Positions 1 to 10,543 of a stretch of DNA of 64,000 nt are shown here, piece by piece. Location: positions 186,001-250,000 of the forward strand of contig NZ_CP073714.1 of NCBI RefSeq assembly GCF_023101145.1, in the 5' to 3' direction. The stretch comes from Paenibacillus pabuli (GTDB taxonomy: Bacteria; Bacillota; Bacilli; Paenibacillales; Paenibacillaceae). The notes beneath the pieces were generated by a model. The model was not told where the DNA came from. It saw nothing but the letters and a program-made list of their open reading frames with translations, and did not search any database. Position numbers and translations under genes: made by a program. How positions within the stretch are numbered: the stretch's first letter is position 1; each line of letters begins with the position of its first letter.

Positions 1-785
1 CACCGAGTGTTAGAATTAACAACTACTACCCACAATTCGAAGCGAAGCTGATTAATGGCCGTTTGTATATTCCGTTCTCTGCAATGAGAGATTATTTGGG
101 TGTTCAGGGCAGCTGGGATGGAAAAGCCAAGACATTAACGCTGAGCAAAGTGAAACAAAATAGCGTAACGGTCAAAGCGGCAACCGTAAAAGTCAGCATC
201 AAGAACGCTGAAGTCGATATTCAGTATCCTCAGGTAAGCGGATTGGCTAATGATAAAGCAGAAGCGGCAATCAATAAAGTGCTCAAAGATGAAGCCAATG
301 CTTTTGTAGCAGATTTCAAAAAACAAACCAAGGAATTAGGCGACGCAGCAGCGAACCGTCCATATGCATTTGAGAGCACTTATGTCGTGACGTACAATGA
401 AAATGGTGTGTTGGGTCTGGTTACTCAGCGTTATGAGGACTACGCTGGTGCACATGGTATGACGACTCGTTCAGGACACACCTTTGCCCTGGATTCTGGT
501 AAGGAACTGAGTCTGGACGATGTGATTCAAAATAACAAAACCGTGCGTGAAGCGGTGAGCAAAAAAGTGGGAGATCAGCTTAAAGCTCGCGGTGGATATC
601 TTGAAGGTTATAAAGGTCTGAATAAAGATCAGGATTTCTATGTAACTCCAACAGGTGTAGTTGTATTCTTCCAGTTGTATGAGTACACAGCTTACGCGGA
701 GGGTTTCCCGGAATTCACATTCACATATAAAGAGTTGCTGCCTAAAGGCACAGCACCATTTAGTGGCCTGACAGCAAACAATTAA
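1..785 (+). CDS. Stalk-domain protein with DUF4163/DUF3298 (3' part)
   Basis: The reading frame is open from base 3 to the TAA at 783-785, and the 5' end lies outside the window. The first visible residues (about 1-50, with RLYIPFSAMRDYLG and GSWD) match the repeat unit of the copper-amine-oxidase N-terminal-like stalk domain, common in secreted Paenibacillus proteins. The remainder, with AEVDIQYPQVSG, a YAGAHGM segment and the LDSGKELSLDDVI stretch, resembles the DUF4163 plus DUF3298 pair seen in PdaC and RsiV-like extracytoplasmic proteins. It is therefore probably exported, but the signal peptide is not visible. The substrate is unknown. The TTG at 63 is only an in-frame codon and not a start, because coding sequence continues upstream of it. 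Confidence 0.8.
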   Translation, partial: PSVRINNYYPQFEAKLINGRLYIPFSAMRDYLGVQGSWDGKAKTLTLSKVKQNSVTVKAATVKVSIKNAEVDIQYPQVSGLANDKAEAAINKVLKDEANAFVADFKKQTKELGDAAANRPYAFESTYVVTYNENGVLGLVTQRYEDYAGAHGMTTRSGHTFALDSGKELSLDDVIQNNKTVREAVSKKVGDQLKARGGYLEGYKGLNKDQDFYVTPTGVVVFFQLYEYTAYAEGFPEFTFTYKELLPKGTAPFSGLTANN

Positions 786-855
786 AGTGTTAGAATTTCA
801 TTTCGTTGAAAAGATGATCAATTAAATATTTATCATGCACTTATATGTTATCTTC

Positions 856-899
856 AAAAAAAGGACGCCCTCGTCATATTGACGAGAGCGTCCTTTTTT
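856..899. terminator. Bidirectional terminator between stalk protein and clpP
   Basis: The arms AAGGACGC..CTCGTCA and TGACGAG.GCGTCCTT enclose a short loop. An A-run lies on the left and a T-run on the right, so the hairpin can stop transcription from both converging genes. Confidence 0.85.
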
Positions 900-944
900 C
901 ATATAGCCAACTCAACTGGTGATGCCAGTTGAGTTGGCTATATG
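900..944. repeat. Perfect 20-bp inverted repeat downstream of clpP
   Basis: Bases 900-919 and 925-944 are exact reverse complements around the loop TGATG. No T-run follows on either strand, so it is not a classical terminator. It lies between the clpP stop and the bidirectional terminator and would form a very stable hairpin at the clpP mRNA 3' end. Confidence 0.8.
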
Positions 945-975
945 GTATATCCGTTTAATTGGCGTTCGCCTCGGC

Positions 976-1572
976 TTAGATGCCTTGGGAACCTACATTT
1001 GTGATGACTTTATCGATGATACCGTAATCGGCAGCTTCAGCAGCACTCATAAAGTAGTCACGATCTGTATCTTTCTCGATACGCTCCAGTGGTTGGCCGG
1101 AACGTTCAGCGATGATGCGGTTCAAGGTGTCACGCATTTTCAGGATGCGACGGGCACGGATTTCGATGTCCGAAGCTTGACCTTGCGCACCACCAAGTGG
1201 TTGGTGAATCATGATTTCACTGTTAGGTAATGCAAAACGTTTGCCTTTGGCACCTGCGTTCAACAGGAATGCACCCATGGAAGCCGCCATACCTACACAG
1301 ATGGTAGATACATCCGGTTTGATGAATTGCATTGTATCGTAAATGGCCATACCGGCTGTAATCGATCCGCCTGGGCTATTGATGTATAAGTGAATGTCTT
1401 TCTCCGGATCTTCCGCAGCTAGGAACAACATCTGTGCCATGATGGCATTCGCTACAACGTCATTTACATCACTGCCAAGGAAGATGATACGATCCTTCAG
1501 CAATCTGGAATAGATGTCATAGGCGCGCTCACCGCGGTTGCTCTGTTCAACGACCATTGGAATATAACTCAC
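976..1572 (-). CDS. clpP: ATP-dependent Clp protease proteolytic subunit
   Basis: This is the serine peptidase subunit that forms the double heptameric chamber and degrades proteins delivered by ClpC, ClpX or ClpE in the cytoplasm. The 198 residues match the usual family length. The catalytic triad can be read as Ser98 (in GMAASMGA), His123 (MIHQPLGG) and Asp172 (DRDYF). The N-terminal [25 protein letters not shown] is typical of Bacillales ClpP. The start ATG at 1572 has a good ribosome site (GAGGAGG on the minus strand). The gene is monocistronic: its promoter carries a CtsR box, and it ends in a hairpin followed by a terminator. Confidence 0.98.
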   Translation of the reverse strand: MSYIPMVVEQSNRGERAYDIYSRLLKDRIIFLGSDVNDVVANAIMAQMLFLAAEDPEKDIHLYINSPGGSITAGMAIYDTMQFIKPDVSTICVGMAASMGAFLLNAGAKGKRFALPNSEIMIHQPLGGAQGQASDIEIRARRILKMRDTLNRIIAERSGQPLERIEKDTDRDYFMSAAEAADYGIIDKVITNVGSQGI

Positions 1573-1642
1573 GTGAAAAACCTCCTCGGAAATGTAAATG
1601 TTAAATTGGTGTTTATATATAAACTGTTACCGTATTACCCAC

Positions 1643-1682
1643 ATCATAAACAATTTCAAACAAAAAGTCAAAGAAAGTCAAA
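1643..1682 (-). promoter_or_regulatory. clpP sigma-A promoter with CtsR box
   Basis: On the minus strand there is TTGACT (1666-1671), a 17-base spacer and TATGAT (1643-1648). Overlapping the -35, the plus strand reads AGTCAAA-GAA-AGTCAAA (1666-1682), an exact match to the CtsR heptad repeat RGTCAAANANRGTCAAA. The position implies repression by blocking polymerase binding, relieved by heat or protein-damage stress, as known for Bacillus clp genes. Confidence 0.93.
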
Positions 1683-1691
1683 CTAAGTTTG

Positions 1692-1716
1692 AAAAAAAAG
1701 AAACCTATTCGGTTTC
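1692..1716 (-). terminator. Terminator of tRNA-Arg
   Basis: On the minus strand GAAACC-GAATA-GGTTTC is followed by a run of eight T. It separates the tRNA gene from the clpP promoter. Confidence 0.85.
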
Positions 1717-1751
1717 ATTGGTTAAAAGGGTTATGAGCTGTTAATTAAGAA

Positions 1752-1826
1752 TGGCGCGCCCGCCAAGAATCGAACTTGGATCTCAGGCTTCGGAGGCCTA
1801 CGTCATATCCATTGGACCACGGGCGC
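1752..1826 (-). tRNA. tRNA-Arg (anticodon CCG)
   Basis: On the minus strand the acceptor arms GCGCCCG/CGGGCGC pair. The T arm is CCAAG-TTCGATT-CTTGG, and the anticodon stem TAGGC/GCCTG encloses the loop CTCCGAA, giving anticodon CCG (reads CGG). The CCA end is encoded (TGG at 1752-1754 on the plus strand). It stands alone with its own promoter and terminator. Confidence 0.95.
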
Positions 1827-1905
1827 ACATTGATTATGGCTGCAAGCATAGCTGCATAAAAGCAGTTTTGAAATAGAAGTTTCAAAATATGTGACAGCAA
1901 TAATG

Positions 1906-1934
1906 ATTATAGCTCATGAATAATTGAATTGCAA
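1906..1934 (-). promoter_or_regulatory. Promoter of tRNA-Arg
   Basis: On the minus strand there is TTGCAA (1929-1934), a 17-base spacer and a perfect TATAAT (1906-1911). The leader holds an 8-bp inverted repeat (1866-1887) upstream of the mature tRNA. Between this promoter and about base 2184 I see no gene or site. A 10-bp palindrome GTTTCGAAAC sits at 2185-2194, just ahead of the cggR promoter. Confidence 0.8.
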
Positions 1935-2196
1935 GCAGATGTTCGCCGTTTTGGTTTGGATTACCCTGAATTGGATCATGATGAAGATAAGTGGATAAAG
2001 AATGCAAATAGGTAAATGCTAAAAGAGGTTTTGGACATGCCATATGAAAAACAATATTGAGCAATATATAGATGGGAATTTCACTTTGCTTCTATATATG
2101 GTATGGAACAGGTTGTTCTCGATCATGGGAGTTTGACATTGTGAAAATAGGCGCGTACAAACGCCTGAAACGTGTCGAATTTACGTTTCGAAACAC

Positions 2197-2225
2197 TTGC
2201 ATGTCGCGTCAGTTTTAGGTAGAAT
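2197..2225 (+). promoter_or_regulatory. Sigma-A promoter of the cggR glycolytic operon
   Basis: TTGCAT (2197-2202), a 17-base spacer and TAGAAT (2220-2225). It is the only good promoter upstream of cggR and lies just ahead of the CggR operator. Confidence 0.8.
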
Positions 2226-2230
2226 AGACG

Positions 2231-2270
2231 TGGGACTTAAAAAGTTAACCCGGGACGTTTTAGGGCCATG
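2231..2270 (+). promoter_or_regulatory. CggR operator
   Basis: TGGGAC (2231-2236) and CGGGAC (2251-2256) are direct repeats exactly 20 bases apart. This is the spacing of the two CGGGAC elements in the Bacillus subtilis CggR operator. The TGTC half-elements known from B. subtilis are not conserved here (AGTT and GGGC stand in their place). The site lies just downstream of the promoter, which suggests a roadblock or start-site repression relieved by fructose-1,6-bisphosphate. Confidence 0.75.
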
Positions 2271-2310
2271 AAAGAGAGCTTGGAACGAGAAGCTTGCGGG
2301 AGTGGAAAGC

Positions 2311-3336
2311 ATGCGAACGATTTTAGAAGTGCAAAAGCAGCTTCTGCCTGATCTCATGGATGTCTTGAAGAAGAGGTATACGATTCTGCAACAGATCATG
2401 TTATCGGATGTGATCGGACGAAGAACGTTAGCCAATTCCATGCAGATGACCGAGCGGGTTCTGAGGGCTGAGACCGATTTGTTAAAGGCTCAGGGACTTA
2501 TTGAAATTGACAGTGCAGGAATGAAGATCAGTGAGGCGGGGCATGAATTGCTGCAGCAGTTGGAACCCGTCGCCAAAGAGCTGTTTGGATTATCCGAACT
2601 GGAAGAGCGCATCAAGCAAGCCTACGGTCTGCAAAAGGTAGTTGTGGTTCCTGGCGATTCGGACATTTCTCCATTTGCCAAACGGGAACTGGGCAGAGCC
2701 GGAGCGAAGGCTCTGGGTAACATTATGAGTGATAACGATGTTGTCGCCGTTACTGGCGGTTCAACAACGGCTGGAGTGGCAGAGCAGCTGACTCCGCCAA
2801 CATCGCTGAAAGGTGTCTGGTTTGTACCGGCACGCGGCGGGTTGGGAGAAAGCCTCGAAATTCAGGCCAATACGATCGCATCCACGATGGCAAAACGGGT
2901 AGGAGCTCAATACAAACTCCTGCATGTACCGGATTTGCTTAGTGATCATGCCTACGAATCACTTATCCAGGACCCCAGTGTTCAGGAGATTCTGCAGTTG
3001 ATCCGAAAATCGCGGATCGTCATTCATGGGATCGGTGATGCCGTAGAGATGGCACGGCGCCGCAAACTTGCGACAGAGATCATAGATGAACTTCAGGAGC
3101 AGGGGGCCGTATCGGAGTCCTTCGGTTATTACTTTAATGATCAGGGTGAGGTGGTACATACCATGCTTACGCTGGGCATGCGACTACAGGATATTGAACG
3201 AACTGATGTCGTGATTGGAATTGCAGGTGGCAAGAGCAAGGCTGCTGCCATACATTCTGTCCTACGATTTGGTCAGGAAGATATTCTGATTATTGATGAG
3301 GCTGCTGCTGAAGTCATCGTCGCTGAAATGGAATAA
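2311..3336 (+). CDS. cggR: Central glycolytic genes regulator CggR (SorC family)
   Basis: A 341-residue SorC/DeoR-type repressor that senses fructose-1,6-bisphosphate in B. subtilis and represses the gapA operon. An N-terminal winged helix-turn-helix (about residues 30-70, RRTLANSMQMTERVLRAETDLL) is followed by the sugar-binding domain with VVPGDSD, VAVTGGSTTAGVA and the C-terminal GIAGGKSKAAAI segment. I chose ATG 2311 because GGGAG lies 8 bases upstream; an in-frame GTG at 2302 overlaps that site. It is the first gene of the glycolytic operon, 107 bases ahead of gapA, and probably represses its own promoter. Confidence 0.95.
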   Translation: MRTILEVQKQLLPDLMDVLKKRYTILQQIMLSDVIGRRTLANSMQMTERVLRAETDLLKAQGLIEIDSAGMKISEAGHELLQQLEPVAKELFGLSELEERIKQAYGLQKVVVVPGDSDISPFAKRELGRAGAKALGNIMSDNDVVAVTGGSTTAGVAEQLTPPTSLKGVWFVPARGGLGESLEIQANTIASTMAKRVGAQYKLLHVPDLLSDHAYESLIQDPSVQEILQLIRKSRIVIHGIGDAVEMARRRKLATEIIDELQEQGAVSESFGYYFNDQGEVVHTMLTLGMRLQDIERTDVVIGIAGGKSKAAAIHSVLRFGQEDILIIDEAAAEVIVAEME

Positions 3337-3443
3337 GGCTTTATTTTGCACCACAATCATTGTTGTCTTGACGGACTTCACCGTCTGTCTTGAATATATA
3401 AGCTTCATAAAAAAATCAATCAAAACTTGGGAGGAACTTACTC

Positions 3444-4451
3444 ATGATTAAAGTAGGTATTAACGGTTTTGGACGTATTGGTCGTTTGGCATTCCGCCGT
3501 ATTCAAAATGTAGAGGGCATTGAAGTTGTAGCAATCAACGACTTGACTGATGCTAAAATGCTGGCTCATTTGCTCAAATATGATACAACTCAAGGTCGCT
3601 TCGATGGCGATGTTGAAGTACACGATGGCTTCTTCAAAGTGAACGGCAAAGAAGTTAAAGTATTGGCTAACCGTAACCCAGAAGAACTTCCTTGGGGCGA
3701 CCTGGGCGTAGATATCGTTCTGGAATGTACTGGTTTCTTCACAACTAAAGAAGCAGCTGAGAAACACTTGAAAGGTGGAGCTAAGAAAGTTGTTATCTCC
3801 GCACCAGCTACTGGCGACATGAAAACCATCGTTTACAACGTAAACCATGAAATCCTCGACGGTACTGAAACTGTAATCTCCGGCGCATCTTGCACAACGA
3901 ACTGCCTGGCACCTATGGCAAAAACACTGCAAGACAAATTCGGAATCGTTCAAGGTTTGATGACTACAATTCACGCTTACACTGGCGACCAAAACACATT
4001 GGATGCTCCACACCCTAAAGGTGACTTCCGTCGTGCTCGCGCAGCGGCTGAAAACATCATTCCTAACACAACTGGTGCTGCTAAAGCAATCGGTTTGGTT
4101 ATCCCTGAACTGCAAGGTAAACTCGACGGTGCAGCTCAACGTGTACCAGTAGCTACTGGTTCCCTGACTGAGCTCGTAACTGTATTGGGTAAAAAAGTTA
4201 CTGCTGAAGAAGTTAACGCAGTAATGAAAGAAGCTTCCGATCCACAAACTTTCGGATACACAGAAGACGAAATCGTATCTTCCGATATCCAAGGTATCAC
4301 TTTCGGTTCCCTGTTTGATGCAACTCAAACTAAAGTTCTGACTGTTGGCGACCAACAACTGGTTAAAACTGTAGCTTGGTATGACAATGAAATGTCCTAC
4401 ACTGCTCAACTGGTTCGCACTTTGGAGCACTTTGCAAAAATGATCAAGTAA
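3444..4451 (+). CDS. gapA: Glyceraldehyde-3-phosphate dehydrogenase (NAD-dependent)
   Basis: Converts glyceraldehyde-3-phosphate, NAD and phosphate to 1,3-bisphosphoglycerate in glycolysis. The 335 residues show the NAD motif [10 protein letters not shown] at the N-terminus, Asp33 (NAD preference), catalytic Cys150 in ASCTTNC and His177 in TTIHAYT. A GGGAGGA ribosome site precedes ATG 3444. Codon use is strongly biased towards a few codons, as expected for a highly expressed gene. In the 107-base gap after cggR, the hairpin GACGG-ACTTCA-CCGTC may mark the place where the transcript is cut or protected, as in the processed cggR-gapA mRNA of Bacillus; that is inference. Confidence 0.98.
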   Translation: MIKVGINGFGRIGRLAFRRIQNVEGIEVVAINDLTDAKMLAHLLKYDTTQGRFDGDVEVHDGFFKVNGKEVKVLANRNPEELPWGDLGVDIVLECTGFFTTKEAAEKHLKGGAKKVVISAPATGDMKTIVYNVNHEILDGTETVISGASCTTNCLAPMAKTLQDKFGIVQGLMTTIHAYTGDQNTLDAPHPKGDFRRARAAAENIIPNTTGAAKAIGLVIPELQGKLDGAAQRVPVATGSLTELVTVLGKKVTAEEVNAVMKEASDPQTFGYTEDEIVSSDIQGITFGSLFDATQTKVLTVGDQQLVKTVAWYDNEMSYTAQLVRTLEHFAKMIK

Positions 4452-4466
4452 TATCTGCAACAACAT

Positions 4467-4500
4467 AGAGCGGAAACAGATGCTATTGTTTCCGCTCTTT
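4467..4500 (+). terminator. Hairpin between gapA and pgk
   Basis: AGAGCGGAAAC (4467-4477) pairs perfectly with GTTTCCGCTCT (4488-4498), followed only by TTTATAT. The weak T-run suggests partial termination or 3' end protection, which would leave gapA in excess over the downstream genes. Confidence 0.7.
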
Positions 4501-4600
4501 ATATATCAATATTTTGCAAATTTCTCAAAAACACCAGGATTGACAAGGGATTTGGGCCCTTGATTGGTCCAACAAATACATGGGTGCGGAGGAAATACAG

Positions 4601-5782
4601 ATGAACAAAAAAAGTGTACGCGATATCGAATTGACAGGAAAACGGGCTTTTGTCCGTGTAGATTTTAATGTGCCGCTCGAAGATGGTAAAATTACAGATG
4701 ACAAACGTATTCGTGCGACGCTTCCTACGATCAACTACTTGATCGAAAAAGGCGCTAAAGTTATTTTGGCAAGCCACATGGGTCGTCCAAAAGGCGAAGT
4801 GGTTGAATCCATGCGTTTGACTCCAGCTGCTGAGCGTTTGTCCGAATTGCTCGGTAAAAAAGTTGTTAAAGCGGATGATTCCGTTGGCGAAACCGTAAAA
4901 GCTCAAGTCGCTGAACTGAACAACGGCGACGTATTGTTGCTTGAAAACGTTCGTTTCCACGCAGGTGAAGAGAAAAACGATCCAGAACTCGCAAAACAAT
5001 TTGCTGAACTGGCTGACGTATTCGTTAACGATGCTTTCGGAGCGGCTCACAGAGCACACGCTTCAACTGAAGGGATCGCTCACTTGCTGCCAGCAGTATC
5101 CGGTCTGTTGATGGAGAAAGAACTGGAAGTGTTGGGTAAAGCAATCTCCAACCCTGAGCGTCCTTTCACTGCAATCATCGGTGGTTCCAAAGTTAAAGAC
5201 AAAATCGATGTAATCGACAACCTGCTTAACATTGCGGACAACGTAATCATCGGTGGCGGCCTGTCCTACACATTCATGAAGGCTCAAGGTCATGAAGTAG
5301 GTCAATCCCTGCTGGATGAGTCCAAACTGGATGTTGCTCTGGGCTTTATCGAAAAAGCGAAAAAATTGGGCAAAAACTTCTACCTGCCAGTGGATATCGT
5401 GATTTCTGATGATTTCAGTGCGAATGCAAACACGAAGATCGTTGAAGTTGGCGACATTCCTGCAGATTGGGAAGGTATTGACATCGGTCCTAAAACACGT
5501 GAGATCTATGCTGACGTCGTTAAAAACTCCAAACTCGTTGTTTGGAACGGACCAATGGGTGTGTTCGAAATTGAACCTTTCTCCCACGGTACTCGTGCAG
5601 TAGCTGAAGCTTGCGCTGAGACAGAAGCATACACCATCATTGGTGGTGGTGACTCCGCAGCAGCAGCTGAGAAGTTCAAATTGGCTGACAAAATGGACCA
5701 CATCTCTACAGGTGGCGGTGCATCCCTCGAGTTCATGGAAGGCAAAGCGCTTCCTGGCGTAGTTGCATTGAACGACAAGTAA
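4601..5782 (+). CDS. pgk: Phosphoglycerate kinase
   Basis: Transfers phosphate from 1,3-bisphosphoglycerate to ADP. It has 393 residues, the family length. The N-terminal [15 protein letters not shown] and SHMGRPKG substrate-binding segments and the C-terminal nucleotide-binding [12 protein letters not shown] are all present. I took ATG 4601 rather than the in-frame ATG 4580, because GGAGG (4587-4596 region) is properly spaced only for 4601, and families begin MNKKSVRD. It lies 149 bases after gapA, behind a probable attenuating hairpin, and 33 bases before tpiA. Confidence 0.98.
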   Translation: MNKKSVRDIELTGKRAFVRVDFNVPLEDGKITDDKRIRATLPTINYLIEKGAKVILASHMGRPKGEVVESMRLTPAAERLSELLGKKVVKADDSVGETVKAQVAELNNGDVLLLENVRFHAGEEKNDPELAKQFAELADVFVNDAFGAAHRAHASTEGIAHLLPAVSGLLMEKELEVLGKAISNPERPFTAIIGGSKVKDKIDVIDNLLNIADNVIIGGGLSYTFMKAQGHEVGQSLLDESKLDVALGFIEKAKKLGKNFYLPVDIVISDDFSANANTKIVEVGDIPADWEGIDIGPKTREIYADVVKNSKLVVWNGPMGVFEIEPFSHGTRAVAEACAETEAYTIIGGGDSAAAAEKFKLADKMDHISTGGGASLEFMEGKALPGVVALNDK

Positions 5783-6567
<785 letters not shown>

Positions 6568-6568
<1 letters not shown>

Positions 6569-8112
6569 TGACGGCTCCAAAACCTGTAGCACTGATCATT
6601 ATGGATGGCTTTGGCCTTCGTAACACGGTGGAAGGCAATGCGGTTGCGCAAGCCAAGAAACCGAACTATGACCGTTTTATGAGCCAATTCCCACACACAA
6701 CTCTCACTGCTTGCGGTGAAGCTGTAGGTTTGCCTGAAGGGCAAATGGGGAACTCCGAGGTAGGTCACTTGAACATTGGTGCCGGCCGGATCGTATACCA
6801 GGATTTGACTCGTATCTCCAAATCGATTCGTGACGGTGAGTTTTTCGATAACGAAACACTCGTTAAAGCTGTTCGCGAAGCGAAACAAAGCGGTAAGAAA
6901 CTTCACTTGTATGGTTTGTTGTCCGATGGCGGCGTACATAGTCACATCGACCACTTGTTTGCCATGCTGGATCTCGCCAAAAAAGAAGAAATGAATGACG
7001 TATACATTCATGCCTTCCTGGATGGCCGTGATGTTATGCCAGATAGCGGTAAAGAGTTCATGCAGAAGCTGATTGCCAAAATCGAGGAAGTCGGTGTAGG
7101 ACAAATCGCAACGGTTCAAGGTCGCTACTATGCGATGGACCGTGACAAACGTTGGGAACGTGTTGAGAAATCATATCGTGCCATCGTTTATGGTGATGGG
7201 CCCAAATATACTGATCCACTCAAAGCAGTTGAAGAATCGTATGAAAAATCGGTATTTGACGAATTCGTTGAACCAACGGTTATCGTTAAAGCGGATGGCC
7301 AGCCGGTAGGTTTGGTGGAGAGCGGCGATTCCGTCATTTTCCTCAACTTCCGTCCTGACCGTGCGATCCAACTGTCGCAAGTATTCACGAACAAGGATTT
7401 CCGTGGTTTCGACCGTGGTCCGAAGTTCCCTGTGGGCTTGCACTTTGTGTGCCTGACCTTGTTCAGCGAGACTGTTGAAGGTTATGTGGCTTATTCGCCT
7501 AAAAACCTCGACAACACGCTGGGTGAAGTTCTGGTACAGAACAATAAGAAACAACTGCGTATTGCAGAAACCGAGAAATATCCGCACGTAACCTTCTTCT
7601 TCAGCGGCGGCCGTGATGTTGAGCTTCCAGGCGAAACTCGCGTGCTGATCAACTCACCTAAAGTTGCAACATATGACTTGCAGCCAGAGATGAGTGCTTA
7701 TGAAGTGGCAGACGCATGTGTACGCGAGATTGAAGCAGACAAACACGATGCAATCATTCTGAACTTCGCTAACCCTGATATGGTTGGACACTCCGGCATG
7801 CTGGAGCCTACAATCAAAGCGGTTGAAGTAACGGACGAGTGCATGGGACGTGTTGTAGACGCAGTTCTCGCAAAAGGCGGCGTTGTGCTGATTACTGCGG
7901 ATCATGGTAACGCGGATATGGTGTTTGATGAGCAAGGACGTCCGTTCACAGCTCACACAACGAACCCGGTTCCATTCATCGTTACAGATGCTAATGTTAC
8001 CCTGCGTGAAGGCGGAATCCTCGCGGATATCGCGCCAACGATTCTTGACTTGATGCAATTGCCTAAACCGGAAGAAATGACGGGAACATCCGTTATTGCT
8101 ACCCGTAAATAA
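6568..8112 (+). CDS. gpmI: 2,3-bisphosphoglycerate-independent phosphoglycerate mutase
   Basis: Interconverts 3- and 2-phosphoglycerate with a manganese-dependent phosphoserine mechanism. The 514 residues begin with the alkaline-phosphatase-like [10 protein letters not shown] metal site (Asp13) and carry the nucleophile Ser63 in [20 protein letters not shown] and the metal ligands in [10 protein letters not shown] complete the site. It overlaps tpiA by one base. It has no terminator of its own; the following 245 bases hold a long fold-back structure ahead of eno. Confidence 0.98.
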
Positions 8113-8169
8113 GTTGCTTAGCCACAATATATGAAATTGGGAAGTTTGGCGTTTACCCCTGAACGAAGG

Positions 8170-8283
8170 CAGCAGAAATAGTCTGAAGAAGCGAAGCGTT
8201 CGCCTTTATCACATGATTTCAACTTATTAAAAATAAGTTCAAAGAAATCAGGGGATAACAGCGATCGGAAGACGATTCTGCTG
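8170..8283 (+). repeat. Structured fold-back element, copy 1 (gpmI-eno gap)
   Basis: The outer arms CAGCAGAA (8170-8177) and TTCTGCTG (8276-8283) pair. Inside are the conserved left core 8183-8210 and right core 8254-8271 (GATAACAGCGATCGGAAG), then GATTTC/GAAATC and a tip hairpin AACTTATT-AAA-AATAAGTT. Further pairing outside (AAATTGGGA near 8145, TCCCAAATTT near 8316) may extend the stem across most of the gap. The same core occurs at 52765-52913 and 54116-54270. The function is unknown; it could be a structured 5' leader of eno or a mobile fold-back repeat. Confidence 0.75.
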
Positions 8284-8330
8284 ACGTAGTGGTCATAAGG
8301 GCAAGCACAAGTGATCCCAAATTTAAATAA

Positions 8331-9644
<1,314 letters not shown>

Positions 9645-9645
9645 G

Positions 9646-9695
9646 TTGTCTTACGACAACTCACGGGCAAGCCGGGTAACCGGCTTGTCTTTTTT
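9646..9695 (+). terminator. Terminator of the glycolytic operon
   Basis: A small hairpin AGTTGTC-TTAC-GACAACT just after the eno stop is followed by GCAAGCCGG-GTAA-CCGGCTTGT and a T-run (TCTTTTTT). Confidence 0.85.
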
Positions 9696-9775
9696 ATTAA
9701 GTTGATTTTAATTGCTTAAGATGAAAAGGGATGAAAATGTTGGCTGTACATCAGTAATTGAGGAAATGCCACTAC

Positions 9776-9804
9776 TTGTATCACGTTAATAGCTGTGTTA
9801 CAAT
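9776..9804 (+). promoter_or_regulatory. secG promoter
   Basis: TTGTAT (9776-9781), a 17-base spacer and TACAAT (9799-9804). It lies 58 bases before the secG start. Confidence 0.75.
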
Positions 9805-9861
9805 TAAAGTAACTGTTTTTATGGTGAGATGTTATGCCCACATGGGTAGGAGGTGGAATGA

Positions 9862-10095
9862 ATGGATATTGCTTTGAAATTGCTGCTCGTCGTATTTTCG
9901 ATCGGTCTAATCACTGTAGTATTGCTGCAGCACGGGAAAAGCGCTGGTTTGGCGGGTGCCATCTCCGGTGGTGCGGAACATCTTTTCGGTAAAACGAAAG
10001 CGCGCGGACTGGATCTTTTCCTGCAACGTGCAACGGTTGTACTGGGTGCAGGATTCTTCATTTTGTCTATCGTAGTTACGGTTTTCTCCAAGTAA
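9862..10095 (+). CDS. secG: Preprotein translocase subunit SecG
   Basis: Small accessory subunit of the SecYEG membrane channel that aids SecA-driven export. The 77 residues form two hydrophobic segments (about 3-20 and 54-74) around a loop rich in Gly and Ala ([26 protein letters not shown]), the SecG pattern. AGGAGG (9849-9854) sits 7 bases upstream of ATG 9862. It has its own promoter and terminator. The carboxylesterase gene that separates secG and rnr in B. subtilis is missing here. Confidence 0.95.
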   Translation: MDIALKLLLVVFSIGLITVVLLQHGKSAGLAGAISGGAEHLFGKTKARGLDLFLQRATVVLGAGFFILSIVVTVFSK

Positions 10096-10149
10096 GAAAT
10101 GGAATTCCTTATATAACTCGATAGTTTCGAGCATGACGCTTGAATGATT

Positions 10150-10182
10150 AACCTTCGTTTCGAGAAGAAACGGAGGTTTTTT
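10150..10182 (+). terminator. secG terminator
   Basis: AACCTTCGTTTC (10150-10161) pairs with GAAACGGAGGTT (10167-10178) around GAGAA, followed by TTTT. Confidence 0.85.
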
Positions 10183-10543
10183 AATAAATATATTCATGTC
10201 CAGTCTTTTCCAATGAACCACACGATTCCGATCTTCGATTTCTGCTCACTTCCGTTCGGTTACCTTCCTACATATTCGCCCTGTTCTGGGCCGTTTCTTT
10301 TCTGTCTGTTCGAGAGCAAAACACATGTAGTGCAAATGCTGTTGTGATGCATGAAAGCGCGATTATGCAATGGACCATGCAGGCTTGGTTTATTTTGCAG
10401 GGTACGGATGCGCTGGATTGAATTCGTGTATACTAGGGTATGAGATAGTGAGGCCTGAGTTAGATGGCTTTCTATGGTAAGGTTTCTGATACATAGAGAG
10501 ATGAGACAAGATTACACTTTTATGTTTCCCGAGGTGAAAATTA
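10183..10543 (+). other. secG-rnr intergenic region, no gene seen
   Basis: The stretch is pyrimidine-rich on the plus strand between about 10210 and 10315 and has no convincing coding frame. A -10-like TATACT at 10429-10434 is the best candidate for an rnr promoter, but I see no good -35 at the right distance. The rnr ribosome site GAGGTGA lies at the right end. Confidence 0.5.

Noticed and set aside
919..1230. 103-codon plus-strand frame opposite clpP
   Set aside because: It starts inside the hairpin region and is antisense to the conserved ClpP gene; composition is that of a shadow frame.
3368..3400. Separate gapA promoter (TTGACG with TATATA)
   Set aside because: The spacing is 21 bases to TATATA, and nearer hexamers are poor. 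A processing hairpin explains the region at least as well.
3438..4466. 342-codon minus-strand open frame opposite gapA
   Set aside because: It is the mirror of the strongly codon-biased gapA, the product is Cys/Ser/Phe-rich without family features, and it has no ribosome site. Similar mirror frames lie opposite pgk, tpiA, eno, rnr and the GH3 gene.
4540..4568. Consensus TTGACA between gapA and pgk as a promoter
   Set aside because: No acceptable -10 at 16-18 bases. The adjacent CAAGGG/CCCTTG repeat is short. I leave pgk to the operon promoter.
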